Shown: positions 1 to 9,492, counted from the stretch's first letter. The stretch: 64,000 nt of DNA from Pyxidicoccus xibeiensis (GCF_024198175.1 NZ_JAJVKV010000015.1:124001-188000), one strand, 5' to 3'. The notes: generated by a model from the letters alone, not told the origin. Translations and numbers: made by a program.

Positions 1-479
1 CGCCGCCGCTCTACCCGGAGATGACGGTGCGGGGGTACCTCAAGTTCGTCGCCTCGCTGAAGGGTCTGCCCGGCCGTGGCATCCGGGACGAGGTGGAGCG
101 GGTGGCCGGCCTCACCGGCGTGGCGCACGTGCTGGACCGCGTCATCCAGAACCTCTCCAAGGGCTACAAGCAGCGCGTCGGCATCGCCCAGGCGCTGCTC
201 GGCTCGCCGCCGGTGCTCATCCTGGACGAGCCCACGGAAGGGCTGGACCCCACGCAGCGCGCGGAGGTCCGCGCCCTCATCAAGGGGCTGGCCGGCAAGC
301 ACACCGTCATCCTCTCCACGCACATCCTCCCGGAGGTGACGATGACGTGCGAGAAGGTGCTCATCATCAACCAGGGGAAGATCGTCGCCTACGATGAGAT
401 CCGCAAGCTGGCCAGCCTCCACGGCCAGGCGGAGAGCGCGTCGCTGGAAGAGGTCTTCATCAAGCTGACCGCCGCCTGA
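1..479 (+). CDS. ABC transporter ATP-binding protein, GldA-like (5' end outside window)
   Basis: This is the C-terminal part of an ABC ATPase; the reading frame is open from base 3, upstream of the first ATG at 21 (PPLYPEMTV), so the start lies left of the window. Visible are the signature LSKGYKQR, Walker B with D-loop (VLILDEPTEGLDPTQ) and the H-loop LSTHILPE, the order of a CcmA/GldA-type subunit. It should couple ATP hydrolysis to the permease encoded 24 bp downstream. The next three genes (ABC-2 permease, GldG-like, DUF4340) form one tightly packed operon, the arrangement seen for Gld-type exporters linked to gliding in Bacteroidetes and present in myxobacteria. The family is clear; the substrate cannot be told. 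Confidence 0.93.
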   Translation, partial: PPLYPEMTVRGYLKFVASLKGLPGRGIRDEVERVAGLTGVAHVLDRVIQNLSKGYKQRVGIAQALLGSPPVLILDEPTEGLDPTQRAEVRALIKGLAGKHTVILSTHILPEVTMTCEKVLIINQGKIVAYDEIRKLASLHGQAESASLEEVFIKLTAA

Positions 480-503
480 GCGGCGCACCCGGAGGAACCA
501 TCC

Positions 504-1307
504 ATGCGCACCGCCCTGGCGATTGCCCGCAAGGAGCTGTCCATCTACTTCACCACCCCGTGGGCCTACGCGGTCTTCACGGCGATGGTGGCGCTGTCGT
601 CGTTCTTCTTCGTGGACCTGCTGCAGAAGTTCAAGCAGGTGCAGGACATGGCGCGGCTGATGGGGTGGGAGCAGCTGCCGCCCGACTACAACGTGTACCG
701 CAACCTCACGGACGGAGTGGTGGTGCAGCTGTGGGGCACCATCCTCATCATCACCCTCTTCGTGGCGCCCTTCCTCTCCATGCGGCTGTTCGCCGAGGAG
801 AAGCGCAACAAGACCTTCGAGCTCTTGATGACGGCGCCGGTGCGGCCCATCGAAATCGTGCTGGGCAAGTACCTGGGCGGCCTGGGCGTCATCTCCGCCA
901 CGCTGGGGCTCACCATCGTCTTCCCGCTGCTGCTGTCCGCGTTCGGCAAGGGTGAGTCCGGCGCCGCGCTGGAGTGGTCCACGGTGCTGCTGGGCTACGG
1001 CGGGCTCCTGGTGTGGGGGGCCACCTGCATGGCGGTGGGGCTGTTCATCTCCGCGCTGACGGAGAGCCAGATGCTGGCCGCGTTCCTGACGTTCACCGTG
1101 CTGCTGCCGTGGATGCTGCTGTCGGGCGTGGCGCAGTCGGTGGAGGAGCCGCTGCGCTCGGTGCTGGCGTACCTGTCCTTCGACGCGCAGTTGCAGAACA
1201 TGCTCAAGGGGGTGATGGACATCCAGTCGATGGTGTTCTTCGCCTCGGTCATCGTCTTCTCCCTGCTGCTCACCCACCGCACGGTGGAAGCGCAGCGCTG
1301 GGCGTGA
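504..1307 (+). CDS. ABC-2 type permease, GldF-like
   Basis: A 267-residue membrane protein with about six hydrophobic segments, the usual size of a GldF/ABC-2 permease. The N-terminus (KELSIYFTTPWAYAVF) is typical of this family: a short cytoplasmic stretch followed by the first helix. A central cytoplasmic part with EEKRNKTFELLMTAPV is the conserved coupling region of ABC-2 permeases. AGGAACC precedes the ATG at 504. It sits between the ATPase and the GldG-like subunit and should form the membrane channel of the exporter. Family assignment is secure; the cargo is unknown. Confidence 0.93.
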   Translation: MRTALAIARKELSIYFTTPWAYAVFTAMVALSSFFFVDLLQKFKQVQDMARLMGWEQLPPDYNVYRNLTDGVVVQLWGTILIITLFVAPFLSMRLFAEEKRNKTFELLMTAPVRPIEIVLGKYLGGLGVISATLGLTIVFPLLLSAFGKGESGAALEWSTVLLGYGGLLVWGATCMAVGLFISALTESQMLAAFLTFTVLLPWMLLSGVAQSVEEPLRSVLAYLSFDAQLQNMLKGVMDIQSMVFFASVIVFSLLLTHRTVEAQRWA

Positions 1308-1315
1308 GGAGCCCC

Positions 1316-2887
1316 ATGAGAGCGACCAACGTCGGAAAGGTGCTGGGTGCGTTCGGGCTGCTGCTGCTGCTGTCGAGCCCCTTCACCCTGTTCGTCACCT
1401 CGGGGAGCCTGGTGGCCAGCGGCCTGAAGGCGGGCGTGGGCCTGCTGCTGCTGGGCGCGTACTTCGCCACCAACTACAAGCAGTTCGGCCAGTTCGCCTC
1501 GCGCAAGTCGAGCTTCTTCTTCGCCAGCACGGTGCTCACCGCGCTGGTGGTGCTGGGCGGGCTGGTGGCGGTGAACTACATCGCCTTCAAGAAGAACAAG
1601 CGCTGGGATTTGACGAAGGAGAAGATCTACACGCTGGCGCCCCAGACGACGGCCACGCTGGCCGGGCTGACGGACAAGGTGCGCGCCATCGGCTTCATCC
1701 CGCCCACGCACACGTACTACGGGATGCTGGAGGAGCTGTTCCAGCGCTACCACACCGAGGCGCCGGAGAAGTTCGAGTACACCTTCAAGGACCCGCGCCG
1801 CAGCCCGGACCTGGCCGCGAAGTACCAGCTCAAGGACGGCCAGACGACGGTGGTGCTGGTGCGCGGCGAGGGCGCCAGCGAGTCGCACACCACGCTCAAC
1901 ACCCTGTCCGAGCTGGAGCTGACCAACGCGCTCATCAAGCTCAGCGCGGTGGGCACGCAGAAGGTCTACTTCGTCACCGGCCACGGTGAGTGGCCGCTGG
2001 AGAAGGGCCAGGCGTCGCCCACCGACCCGGGCGCCACCCTGTCCGAGCTGATTCAACAGCTCCGGCAGGAGGGCTACAGCCCGGAGACGTTGAACCTCGC
2101 CGGGATGCCCGACGTGCCCAAGGACGCCTCGCTGGTCGTCATCGCGGGGGCGCGGGCGCCGTTCGTGAAGCCGGAGGTGGAGGCGCTCCAGCGGTACCTG
2201 GCCGCGGGCGGGCGGATGCTCTACTTCGCGGACGCGGGCCTGGAGGACGGCCTGGACGCGCTGCTGGCCGAGTACGGCGTGCAGGTGGATGACGGCATCG
2301 CCGCGGACGCGCAGTTCAACAGCGGCAACCCCTACGTCGTGCTGTCGCCCTTCTACAGCGAGCACGAGATTGGCAAGCCGCTGCGGCAGCGCAACCTGAA
2401 CGTGGAGCTGCCCACGCCGCGCAGCCTGTCCGCGCTGCGCGGAGGCGTGGCGCCGGGCGTGAAGGTGGAGCCGGTGGTGCTCACCTCGCAGTACGGCTGG
2501 GTGGAGACGAAGCCGGAGGAGAACGCCATGCCCTCCGACGGCGAGAAGACGGGCCAGCTCACGCTGGTGGTCGCCGCCACCCGAGACACGAAGGACGCGC
2601 AGGACAAGCGCTTCGACGAGGCGCGACTGGTGGTGGTGGGTGACTCGGAGCTGCTGCTGGACCCGAACTGGGGACACGAGCCCAACCGCAACCTGGTGAT
2701 GAACTCGCTGGGGTGGGCGTCCAACCAGGTGGCGAAGATTACCTTCCGCCCGCCGGACCGCGAGACGTCCACCCTGGAGCTGGACGAGGCGACCATGGAC
2801 GGCATCCGCTTCGTCTCCACGGACCTGCTGCCCCTGTCGCTGCTGGGCATGGGGCTGGCCATCTGGCTGGCGAGGCGCAACAAGTGA
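1316..2887 (+). CDS. GldG-like ABC-type auxiliary substrate-binding protein
   Basis: The start chosen is the ATG at 1316, 8 bp after the permease stop, giving 523 residues. Three hydrophobic segments lie in the first 100 residues. A large soluble domain of the GldG/ABC_transp_aux type follows (KKNKRWDLTKEKIYTLAPQT, then VYFVTGHGEWPL), and a final helix (SLLGMGLAIWLARR) with positive residues closes the protein. The domain probably sits outside the membrane next to the permease. The stop overlaps the GTG start of the DUF4340 gene (GTGA), so the two are translationally coupled. Function beyond exporter subunit is inferred from family and operon. Confidence 0.9.
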   Translation: MRATNVGKVLGAFGLLLLLSSPFTLFVTSGSLVASGLKAGVGLLLLGAYFATNYKQFGQFASRKSSFFFASTVLTALVVLGGLVAVNYIAFKKNKRWDLTKEKIYTLAPQTTATLAGLTDKVRAIGFIPPTHTYYGMLEELFQRYHTEAPEKFEYTFKDPRRSPDLAAKYQLKDGQTTVVLVRGEGASESHTTLNTLSELELTNALIKLSAVGTQKVYFVTGHGEWPLEKGQASPTDPGATLSELIQQLRQEGYSPETLNLAGMPDVPKDASLVVIAGARAPFVKPEVEALQRYLAAGGRMLYFADAGLEDGLDALLAEYGVQVDDGIAADAQFNSGNPYVVLSPFYSEHEIGKPLRQRNLNVELPTPRSLSALRGGVAPGVKVEPVVLTSQYGWVETKPEENAMPSDGEKTGQLTLVVAATRDTKDAQDKRFDEARLVVVGDSELLLDPNWGHEPNRNLVMNSLGWASNQVAKITFRPPDRETSTLELDEATMDGIRFVSTDLLPLSLLGMGLAIWLARRNK

Positions 2888-4428
2888 CGCAGGCACGGAA
2901 GAACCTGGTGACGTTGCTGGCCCTCACCGCCGCGGCGGCGGGCCTGGGCCTCTACGCGTGGTACGGCGTGCGCGAGCCCGAGCAGCAGCAGGCCGCGCAG
3001 CAGCAGGCCTCCGAGCAGCTCTTCGCCGCCCACGAGGCGGGGGCGCGCGGAGAGGACGGCGGAGCCCCGCCGGCCCCCGTCTTCACGAAGCTCACGGTGA
3101 AGGCGACGAGCGGCACCACGGAGCTGGTGCGCGAGCAGGGCGGCGGCTGGAAGGTCACCGCGCCGGTGGCGGCCAGGGCGGAGCAGGCGGCGGTGGAGGC
3201 CATCGCCAGCACGCTGGGCTCGTCCCGGTTCAGCTCCGTCGTGGACGAGGCGCCCACGGACGCTGATCTGGAGAAGTACGGGCTGAAGACGCCGGTCTTC
3301 ACGGTGACGGCGCAGGCGTACGTGCCAGACGCGAAGGGCGGCGGCGCGGACGACCCGGCGCGCCAGCGCACGGTGACGCTGCATGGCGGCATCGAGAACA
3401 CCTTCGACGGCTCCGTGTACGTGCGCCGCGAGGGGGACCCGAAGGTGTACGCGGCGCCGGGTGCGGTGCGCTGGTCGCTGGACAAGGACACCTTCGCGCT
3501 GCGCGCCAAGGAGTTCCTCGGACCGCTCGTGGAGGCGTCGTTCCAGGGCATCGAGGTGAAGGCGAAGACGAATGCGTACCAGCTCGCGAGAGACCCGGGC
3601 GGCACGGGGTGGAGGCTGGTGAAGCCGGTGGCGGAGCGCGCGGACGAGGTGCGCGTGGCGGACCTGCTGACGGCGCTCAAGGACCAGCACGCGCTGTCCT
3701 TCCCGGTGGACTCGCCGGAGACGCGCAAGAAGCTGGGGCTGGAGGCGCCGGCGGTGGACGCGCGCTTCATCCCGGCCACGGGTGAGCCGGTGCGCGTGCG
3801 CCTGTCGAGGGTGACGGAGGACGGCGCCATCAAGGTGTACGCGCTGCGCGAGCAGGGCGCGCAGGCGCTGCTGGGCGAGGTGCCGGAGACCGCGCTGGCG
3901 GTGCTGGACGTGGGCGTGCCGGAGCTGAAGGACAAGCGGGTGCTGGCCTTCCGGCGCGAGGACGTGCGGCGCGTGGTGTTCCACCCGGGCGGCGGCGCGG
4001 AGCCCATCACCGTGGCCAGGGTGTCCGGCACGGACGGCGGCGCCGGCGCGTGGGAGGTGGAGTCACCGAAGCCCGGCAAGGCGCAGCACTTCAAGGTGGC
4101 GTCGCTGCTGGGCTCGCTGGACACGTACAAGGCCGTGGCCTTCGGCGAGCCGAAGCCGAAGAGCTGGGCGAAGTACGGCATCTCCGACGCGTCACGGGGC
4201 GCGGCGCTGCTGGGCGCCGACGGGAAGGAGCTGGCGCGGCTGTGGCTGGGCCATGAGGTGAAGGACAAGCCCGGCACGGTGTATGCGCGGGGCTCCAGCG
4301 CGGACGTGCTGGAGGTGTCCGCCACCTGGGTGGAGCTGCCCGCGAAGGTCGAGGACGTGCTGGAGGCCCCGCCCTCCCCTGCTGTCACGGACGGTGGGAC
4401 CGACGCCACGGCGGCGCCGACTCCGTAG
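2884..4428 (+). CDS. DUF4340 domain-containing protein
   Basis: The GTG at 2884 overlaps the TGA of the GldG-like gene and gives 514 residues. The protein begins with a short basic stretch and one N-terminal helix (LVTLLALTAAAAGLGLYAWY), followed by an Ala/Gln-rich linker and a long extracytoplasmic region with repeated beta-rich DUF4340 modules (GGWKVTAPVAARAEQAAVEA, then GWRLVKPVAERADEVRVADL, and again SWAKYGI). DUF4340 proteins regularly accompany GldF/GldG-like genes, as here, and are thought to be periplasmic partners of the exporter. The tail is Ala/Thr/Pro-rich and disordered-looking. Confidence 0.88.
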   Translation: MTQARKNLVTLLALTAAAAGLGLYAWYGVREPEQQQAAQQQASEQLFAAHEAGARGEDGGAPPAPVFTKLTVKATSGTTELVREQGGGWKVTAPVAARAEQAAVEAIASTLGSSRFSSVVDEAPTDADLEKYGLKTPVFTVTAQAYVPDAKGGGADDPARQRTVTLHGGIENTFDGSVYVRREGDPKVYAAPGAVRWSLDKDTFALRAKEFLGPLVEASFQGIEVKAKTNAYQLARDPGGTGWRLVKPVAERADEVRVADLLTALKDQHALSFPVDSPETRKKLGLEAPAVDARFIPATGEPVRVRLSRVTEDGAIKVYALREQGAQALLGEVPETALAVLDVGVPELKDKRVLAFRREDVRRVVFHPGGGAEPITVARVSGTDGGAGAWEVESPKPGKAQHFKVASLLGSLDTYKAVAFGEPKPKSWAKYGISDASRGAALLGADGKELARLWLGHEVKDKPGTVYARGSSADVLEVSATWVELPAKVEDVLEAPPSPAVTDGGTDATAAPTP

Positions 4429-4471
4429 GGCCTCGAGGCCCCGCGCATCCTCGCGCGCCCCGCCCCGCGGC

Positions 4472-4864
4472 TCACATCCGCTCGGGCTCGATGATGCCGG
4501 AGAACGGCGCCCAGCTGTCCTCCATGGTGACGTAGTCGTCCGTCAGCTCCTCGCCCTGCTCGATGTCACGGAGGGCGAGCGTGTACTGCCGGGTCGGGTC
4601 GTTCCCGCAGTTCGGCTTGGGCGAGTGGTTCATGAAGCGCGCATGGTCTCCACACAGCACCAGCGTGCCCCGGTCGCTGTAGGCGTAGCGCGACAGGAAG
4701 GTCTTCATCACCGGGGGCATCTTCGCCACGTCTTCCGGGGTGAACCGCTGGTCCACGGGCGGGTCGAAGCCCCAGACCACGGTGCCCTTGGGAATGGGTT
4801 CGGCCGCGAACAGGCCCGTGCCATGGATGCCGGACTGAGCGATGAACGTCTTCACACGCAGCAT
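4472..4864 (-). CDS. SET domain-containing protein
   Basis: The start is set at the ATG at 4864 (MLRVKTF), because upstream codons in the longer frame look non-coding; this gives 130 residues, only a compact SET domain. Visible SET signatures are GIHGTGLFAAEPIPKGTVVW at the N-terminus, RFMNHSPKPNCG (the NHS-x-x-PNC core of the cofactor knot) and GEELTDDY near the end. SET proteins transfer methyl from S-adenosylmethionine to lysine; bacterial stand-alone versions have few known substrates. It is convergent with the DUF4340 gene. Family confident, substrate unknown. Confidence 0.85.
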   Translation of the reverse strand: MLRVKTFIAQSGIHGTGLFAAEPIPKGTVVWGFDPPVDQRFTPEDVAKMPPVMKTFLSRYAYSDRGTLVLCGDHARFMNHSPKPNCGNDPTRQYTLALRDIEQGEELTDDYVTMEDSWAPFSGIIEPERM

Positions 4865-5001
4865 GGTGGTGGATGTCCTCGACTCTTGCTTACTCCGATG
4901 CCCTGACATCATCCCGCCCACGCCTCGTGTCCACACGAAGTATTTACGCCGGGCGCCGAGCGGAAGTCCCCCTGTACGCTCGGGCCCAGGTGGGTAGACA
5001 G

Positions 5002-6303
5002 CTACCTCGCCAGGGACGCCCTCAGATAGCCGACCACCGAGTCCAGCCAGGCTCGCGCCGCCTCGGGGCGCAGCAGGGGCTGGGCGAAGCCCAGGTGGAG
5101 GTACAGCTCCTCCCGGTAGGTATACGCGTGCACGACCCACAGCGGCCCGTAGCCGCGGATGGCTGGCGTGAATTGAATCTCCCGGAGCGTCAGCGGGCCA
5201 AACGCGTCGGCCACCTGGAAGGTGCCCATGTTCGAGAACGAGAGCACCATGGCCGGCGGCTTCTCCTTCTCGAAGAAGCTCAGCCGCAGCTTCGCCAGGT
5301 GCGGGGTGGTGTAGTGCAGCTGGCTCGCGAGCGCGGCCTCGATGTTCGCCTTCGTCGCGCGCGCCAGGTCCCAGAACGTCCCGTTGCGCGCATCCACCGC
5401 GTTGACGAACATGCCCGTGCCGAACGCGAAGGCCAGGTTGGAGGGGTCCGCGAACTCCGACTGGATGGCGTTGCGGTAGCTCAGCGGAGAGAGCCAGGCG
5501 AGGTTCATCGGCCCCTCCCCCGGCAGGCCCTTGCGGATGGTGAGCAGCATGGCCGCCGCGAGCGCCGCGGTGATGGAGCTGCGCTCCTCACGAGCCCGCT
5601 CCACCAGTGGGGCCAGCACGTCCGCCGGCACCCGGAGGTCCTCGAAGCTGGACTGCTGCTCGTCCACCGGCGCGAAGTCCGTGATGGGCAGCGGCCGGGG
5701 CTTCTTCGTGAGCAGCGTCCCCATCATGTGCGCCATGAAGCGGGCCTTCTTCAGCGCCAGGGCCACCCCCTTGAGGGGCAGCAGCTCCGTCGTGGGCGGT
5801 GACACGGGGCGGGCCGGCACGGGCGCGGGCTCCCTCCCCGCCGCCAGCTCGCCGCACAGCTCCAGCAGCCGGCCGTAGACGCGCATCATCGCCGCGGCGT
5901 CCATGATGCCGTGGTGCGACTTGATGACCAGGTCGTGCAGCGGCGTGCCGGCGCCAGCCGGAATGTAGCTGACGCGCATCAGCCCCTCGGCCGAGTCCAG
6001 GGACGCGTTCAGCTCCTCGCGAATCACCGCGCGCCACTGCTCGGGCTCCGTGCGCTCCACCTGCCTGGCGGGGAGTCGCAGCGCGGGGTCCACCTCGTAG
6101 TGCAGGGCACCGTCCACGCTGGCGATGCGCGCCTGGAGCAGCGTGTGCTCCTGCTGGAGCAGCCGCAGCGCCCGCTGCACGAGCTCGAAGGTGAGCGGCC
6201 CTTCCAGCCGCAGGCACAGCTGCATCTGCAGGGCGCCGCTCAGCTTGCGGTTGTAGAACTCGAACTCCGCTTCGTTGGGGCTCAGCGCCCGGGCCACTGG
6301 CAT
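5002..6303 (-). CDS. Condensation-domain-like acyltransferase (HHxxxD)
   Basis: A 433-residue protein carrying the active-site motif HHGIMDAA near residue 130, the HHxxxDG-type motif of NRPS condensation domains, PapA acyltransferases and alcohol acetyltransferases. The N-terminal LSPNEAEFEFYNRKLSGA and the C-terminal LSFSNMGTF (the NPRT/SNxG position) fit that superfamily. The usual Gly after the Asp is Ala here. It stands alone with no adenylation or carrier domains nearby, so ester or amide formation on a lipid or small metabolite is more likely than peptide synthesis. Substrates cannot be predicted. Confidence 0.8.
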   Translation of the reverse strand: MPVARALSPNEAEFEFYNRKLSGALQMQLCLRLEGPLTFELVQRALRLLQQEHTLLQARIASVDGALHYEVDPALRLPARQVERTEPEQWRAVIREELNASLDSAEGLMRVSYIPAGAGTPLHDLVIKSHHGIMDAAAMMRVYGRLLELCGELAAGREPAPVPARPVSPPTTELLPLKGVALALKKARFMAHMMGTLLTKKPRPLPITDFAPVDEQQSSFEDLRVPADVLAPLVERAREERSSITAALAAAMLLTIRKGLPGEGPMNLAWLSPLSYRNAIQSEFADPSNLAFAFGTGMFVNAVDARNGTFWDLARATKANIEAALASQLHYTTPHLAKLRLSFFEKEKPPAMVLSFSNMGTFQVADAFGPLTLREIQFTPAIRGYGPLWVVHAYTYREELYLHLGFAQPLLRPEAARAWLDSVVGYLRASLAR

Positions 6304-6391
6304 GCGGATGCTCCACGGACTTCAACGTGTCCGGGCATCCCGTCACAGGCACTGAGGCGGAACAAGAACCCGCCAGGGAGCGCCACTCCGC

Positions 6392-7867
6392 TCAGTGCAG
6401 AAGGCCCGCGTCCGCCTCGCGGACCTGCGCTTCGATGAAGCGCGCGTAGTCCTCGTCCACCTGGTCCGCGTACGCGCAGGCGAAGTCGGCCAGGGCCTCG
6501 TCGAAGCAGGTGCCACTGCCCAGGTAGCCGGCAATGACGGCGGCGTCCCCGGTACGCGCGTGGGCGCGGGCCAGCGTGGCACCGCAGGACTCCGCGTAGT
6601 CGAGGAACACGTCGGCCTCCATCTTCTCCACGTCCAGCGCGCCCTTCATGTCGCGCAGCTGCCGGACGTAGAAGGCGCCCATCCCCTCCACCTCCGTCCA
6701 CCCGAGGAACATGTCCGAGAAGGACTGCATGCGCCGCTGCCCCACCACCACGCGCTCCCCGGCGCTGCGGAAGCCGCTCGGGCCCAGGTACGGCTCCAGC
6801 ACGGAGGCCTGCGCCTCCTTCACCTGGAGCACCAGCGGGTCATCGCCGCCGTTGCCCTCGCACAGCACCACGTAGGCCTGGAGCCCCACGCTCCCCACGC
6901 CCACCACCTTGAAGCCCCACTCCCGCTGCTGGTAGCGCAGGCAGAGGTCTCTCATGGCGCCGTCCAGGGACGCCAGGTAGCCCGCGGCCAGCCGCCGCAT
7001 CCTGCGGCGCAGCTCCGCGGACGAGATGCCCATCTTCACCGAGCCCAGCGGGAAGAGCAGCGGAGGCTGGTAGGCAAGGTGACGCCGGCCGCCGCGCTCC
7101 ACGGTGAGCTTCTCCACCGCGTGCGCGCTGGTGTGACGGCGGGCCTTCTCCACGGCCTCCGCCGCGATGCGGTCCGGGCCGTGGCAGTCACGCACCAGCT
7201 GCTTCGCATCCACGGCCCGGGACCACACCGCCAGCAGGCCGTCATGTGACAGCTCGCGCATCATCTCCCGGTAGGCCTTCACGGCGCGGCGGGCCGCCTT
7301 CCTCCCGCAGCCCCTGCCGAGCTCGTTCTGCCGCGCCGCCACGACACAGCTCGCGGCCAGCCGCTTCACGTCCCACTCGAAGGGGCCCGGCAGCGTCTCG
7401 TCGAAGTCGTTGAGGTCGAAGATGAGGCGCCGCTCCGGCGTGCCGAAGAGGCCGAAGTTCGCCAGGTGCGCATCCCCGCAGAGCTGCGAGCGCGGGCCGC
7501 TCACCGGCGTGTGCGCCAGGTCGCGCGCCATGACGAAGGGCGTGCCCCGCAGGAACGCGAAGCTCGACTCGGCCATGCGCTCGTGGCGCACCGGCACCAG
7601 CCACGGCAGCCGCGTCGCGTCCGAGCGGCGCAGCTGCTCCAGCGGCTCACGCCCGCGGAAGGGCTTCCACGTCGCGTGAGAGCTCCGGGGGCAGCGCTTG
7701 CGCAGCGCGCGCCCCGCCGCCATCCGCTCGTCCACGCTCCGGAAGTCCCCCCGGGCCAGCAGCGAGGGCCGCTTCCCGCGAGGTGCCCGGCGGACATGTT
7801 GCTGCCGCTCGGCGGATACCAGCGGGACCTTCGCGGCCCCGAGATCGGCGGATGGGTCATCCTCCAT
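6392..7867 (-). CDS. DUF2252 domain-containing protein
   Basis: A 491-residue protein matching the DUF2252 family along its length. Characteristic stretches are CGDAHLANFGLFGTPERR followed by FDLNDFDETLPGPFEWDV, which resemble the catalytic and metal-binding loops of aminoglycoside phosphotransferase-like kinases, and LVLQVKEA further on, a possible nucleotide-binding lysine strand. The N-terminus (VDERMAAGRALRKRCPRSSH) is the usual family opening. Biochemical activity of DUF2252 is not established, so a kinase-like role is only suggested by these motifs. Confidence 0.88.
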   Translation of the reverse strand: MEDDPSADLGAAKVPLVSAERQQHVRRAPRGKRPSLLARGDFRSVDERMAAGRALRKRCPRSSHATWKPFRGREPLEQLRRSDATRLPWLVPVRHERMAESSFAFLRGTPFVMARDLAHTPVSGPRSQLCGDAHLANFGLFGTPERRLIFDLNDFDETLPGPFEWDVKRLAASCVVAARQNELGRGCGRKAARRAVKAYREMMRELSHDGLLAVWSRAVDAKQLVRDCHGPDRIAAEAVEKARRHTSAHAVEKLTVERGGRRHLAYQPPLLFPLGSVKMGISSAELRRRMRRLAAGYLASLDGAMRDLCLRYQQREWGFKVVGVGSVGLQAYVVLCEGNGGDDPLVLQVKEAQASVLEPYLGPSGFRSAGERVVVGQRRMQSFSDMFLGWTEVEGMGAFYVRQLRDMKGALDVEKMEADVFLDYAESCGATLARAHARTGDAAVIAGYLGSGTCFDEALADFACAYADQVDEDYARFIEAQVREADAGLLH

Positions 7868-7965
7868 GGGTCTCGCTCCCTCCCAGCAAGGTGGGGCCGG
7901 ACCGCAGGGACCGGAAGCACCCTGCCTGGGGAGCGCTGCCCGCCTGCCTGCCTGGCTACCTGCGC

Positions 7966-8286
7966 TCAGGGCGTGGAGGGCGGCAGCGCGTCGGGAGGCG
8001 CCACCTCGCGGATGCGCGCCCTGCCCGCTCGCGCCTCCAGCACGTCGAGCGCCACGTCCGCCGTCTTGCCGACCACGCGGTTCACCAGCCGGACCATCCC
8101 GTACGACGTCGACAGGGCCAGGTCATGGAGCGCCTGGACGCGGCCGACGGGCGCCTCCAGCGGCCGGATGCGCCGCAGCAACCGGAAGGGCACCGCCGAC
8201 GTGCGCCGGTGGACGCCTTCGACAGCCGTCGCGCCCCGGTCCACCACGTCCTGCACCAGGGCCTTCAGCCCGCGCCAGCGCTTCAT
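7966..8286 (-). CDS. Small hypothetical protein coupled to hydrolase
   Basis: A 106-residue basic protein whose ATG overlaps the TGA of the alpha/beta hydrolase upstream (ATGA), so the two are surely co-translated. No known domain is recognised. It is predicted to be mostly helical and amphipathic (ALVQDVVDRGATAVEGVHRR, then MVRLVNRVVGKTADVALDVL), with no signal peptide. The coupling suggests it assists or anchors the hydrolase; this is inference from context. Confidence 0.75.
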   Translation of the reverse strand: MKRWRGLKALVQDVVDRGATAVEGVHRRTSAVPFRLLRRIRPLEAPVGRVQALHDLALSTSYGMVRLVNRVVGKTADVALDVLEARAGRARIREVAPPDALPPSTP

Positions 8287-9413
8287 GGTGACGCCTCCTC
8301 GAACCAGGCCCGGAGCCCGGCGTAGCACTGGGCGTCGTGCGCCAGCGCGACATGGTGGATGCCGGTGAGCACCCGCACGTTCTCGGGTGGAACGCGCAGG
8401 TCGTGGTCCACATGGCCCGCCCTGCCCGAGGCGCTCGCCAGGGGGACCACACCGTCTCCGAACAGCACGGAGAGCAGGTGCCGCTCCCTGGCGGCCAGCG
8501 CGCCCACGAGCAGGTGGTGCGAGATACCCGGCAGCAACGGGACGGGATGGCAGCGACTCTGGATGGGCACGTCCACGGCCGCGCCGTCCCAGTCCCTTCG
8601 CAGCAGGCGGGCCATGCCCAGGTCCTTCACGCCGTTGCTGCGCAGGTCCACCACGTCCGCGATGAGCTGCGTGTACGCATTGGGGACCTTGCGCAGCACC
8701 CACGAGACGGCGTTGCCCACGCGCTCCAGCGGGCTGCCCAGGTGCGGCACGCCGATGTAGAAGGCGCGGCGGACCCGCGACAGCCAGGTGTGGCCTGCCT
8801 CGGCCGCGACGTGGCACGCGCTGCGAACGACGAGCCCGCCCATGCTGTAGCCCATCAGGACCAGTTCCTCGACGGGCACCGGGAACGCGGCGACGAGCTC
8901 CTCCAACAGCCGCGCCAGGGACTCGCCGTTGTCGGAGATGTGCAGGCCCGTGTTGTAGCGGAGGTACAGCGGCGTGAAGCCGAGATCGCGCTCCAGAAGC
9001 GCGCCGTACGTCACCGACGGCTCACCCGGGAAGGCCCAGACGGCCTCGGTGACGGCCAGCCCGTGCACCCAGAGCGTCAGCCGCCCCCGCGAATGGGGGT
9101 ACGCACGCTGAAGCGACTCGCGGTCGAGCCGGAGCGGACGGCCGTCGTGGATGAGCTCCATCGGCGTGGCCAGCCCGTTGTCCTGCCGGTGCAGGTAGTC
9201 CCCCACCACGCCGTTGAGGACGCCGATGGCGAACTCCACCCGGGGCGAGCCGGCACCGCGGGTTTCCGGCACGGAGGCCGGGACTTCCTTCGCTTCGATT
9301 GGGAGCAAGAGGGCCTCGTGCCTTGACGATGACACAGCGCGGCATGAATCACCAGGAGCCCCTGGCCCCGTGTTGCCAGCGTGCTCTGTGAACGTCCAGG
9401 CCTGGCGTCGCAT
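8283..9413 (-). CDS. Alpha/beta hydrolase (PGAP1/lipase-like)
   Basis: The start at 9413 is preceded by GGGAGGAC directly before the ATG, which decides it over the many upstream in-frame codons that overlap the neighbouring gene; 376 residues result. Signatures are the oxyanion loop LTLWVHGLAVTEAVW, the nucleophile elbow LVLMGYSMGGLVVRSA (Ser in GYSMGG), the lipase-type FYIGVPHLGSPLERVG, and a C-terminal HHVALA holding the likely catalytic His. This pattern is that of PGAP1-like and EstA-type lipases/esterases. No clear signal peptide is seen, so the enzyme may be cytoplasmic. It lies 79 bp after a membrane-protein gene and is coupled to a small protein gene. Confidence 0.85.
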   Translation of the reverse strand: MRRQAWTFTEHAGNTGPGAPGDSCRAVSSSRHEALLLPIEAKEVPASVPETRGAGSPRVEFAIGVLNGVVGDYLHRQDNGLATPMELIHDGRPLRLDRESLQRAYPHSRGRLTLWVHGLAVTEAVWAFPGEPSVTYGALLERDLGFTPLYLRYNTGLHISDNGESLARLLEELVAAFPVPVEELVLMGYSMGGLVVRSACHVAAEAGHTWLSRVRRAFYIGVPHLGSPLERVGNAVSWVLRKVPNAYTQLIADVVDLRSNGVKDLGMARLLRRDWDGAAVDVPIQSRCHPVPLLPGISHHLLVGALAARERHLLSVLFGDGVVPLASASGRAGHVDHDLRVPPENVRVLTGIHHVALAHDAQCYAGLRAWFEEASP

Positions 9414-9492
9414 GTCCTCCCGGAGTCCGCTCCTGTGCGCGCTCGTGTTCACCGCTGCCTGTGCCGCACCCTTCAACTGGACGGCTGAGGAC

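Noticed and set aside
995..2896. Long antisense frames opposite several genes (for example 995-2896 minus, 11975-15781 plus, 35524-39219 plus)
   Set aside because: They mirror the codon structure of the true genes on the other strand, have repetitive Arg/Ala/Gly/His/Gln composition and no domains; typical of DNA with very high G+C.
4865..5001. Longer SET protein starting at 5140
   Set aside because: The extra codons overlap the acyltransferase gene and have no similarity to SET N-termini; ATG 4864 gives a clean domain.
5002..6303. Acyltransferase as part of an NRPS cluster
   Set aside because: No adenylation, carrier or thioesterase domains lie nearby, so it is treated as a stand-alone HHxxxD acyltransferase.
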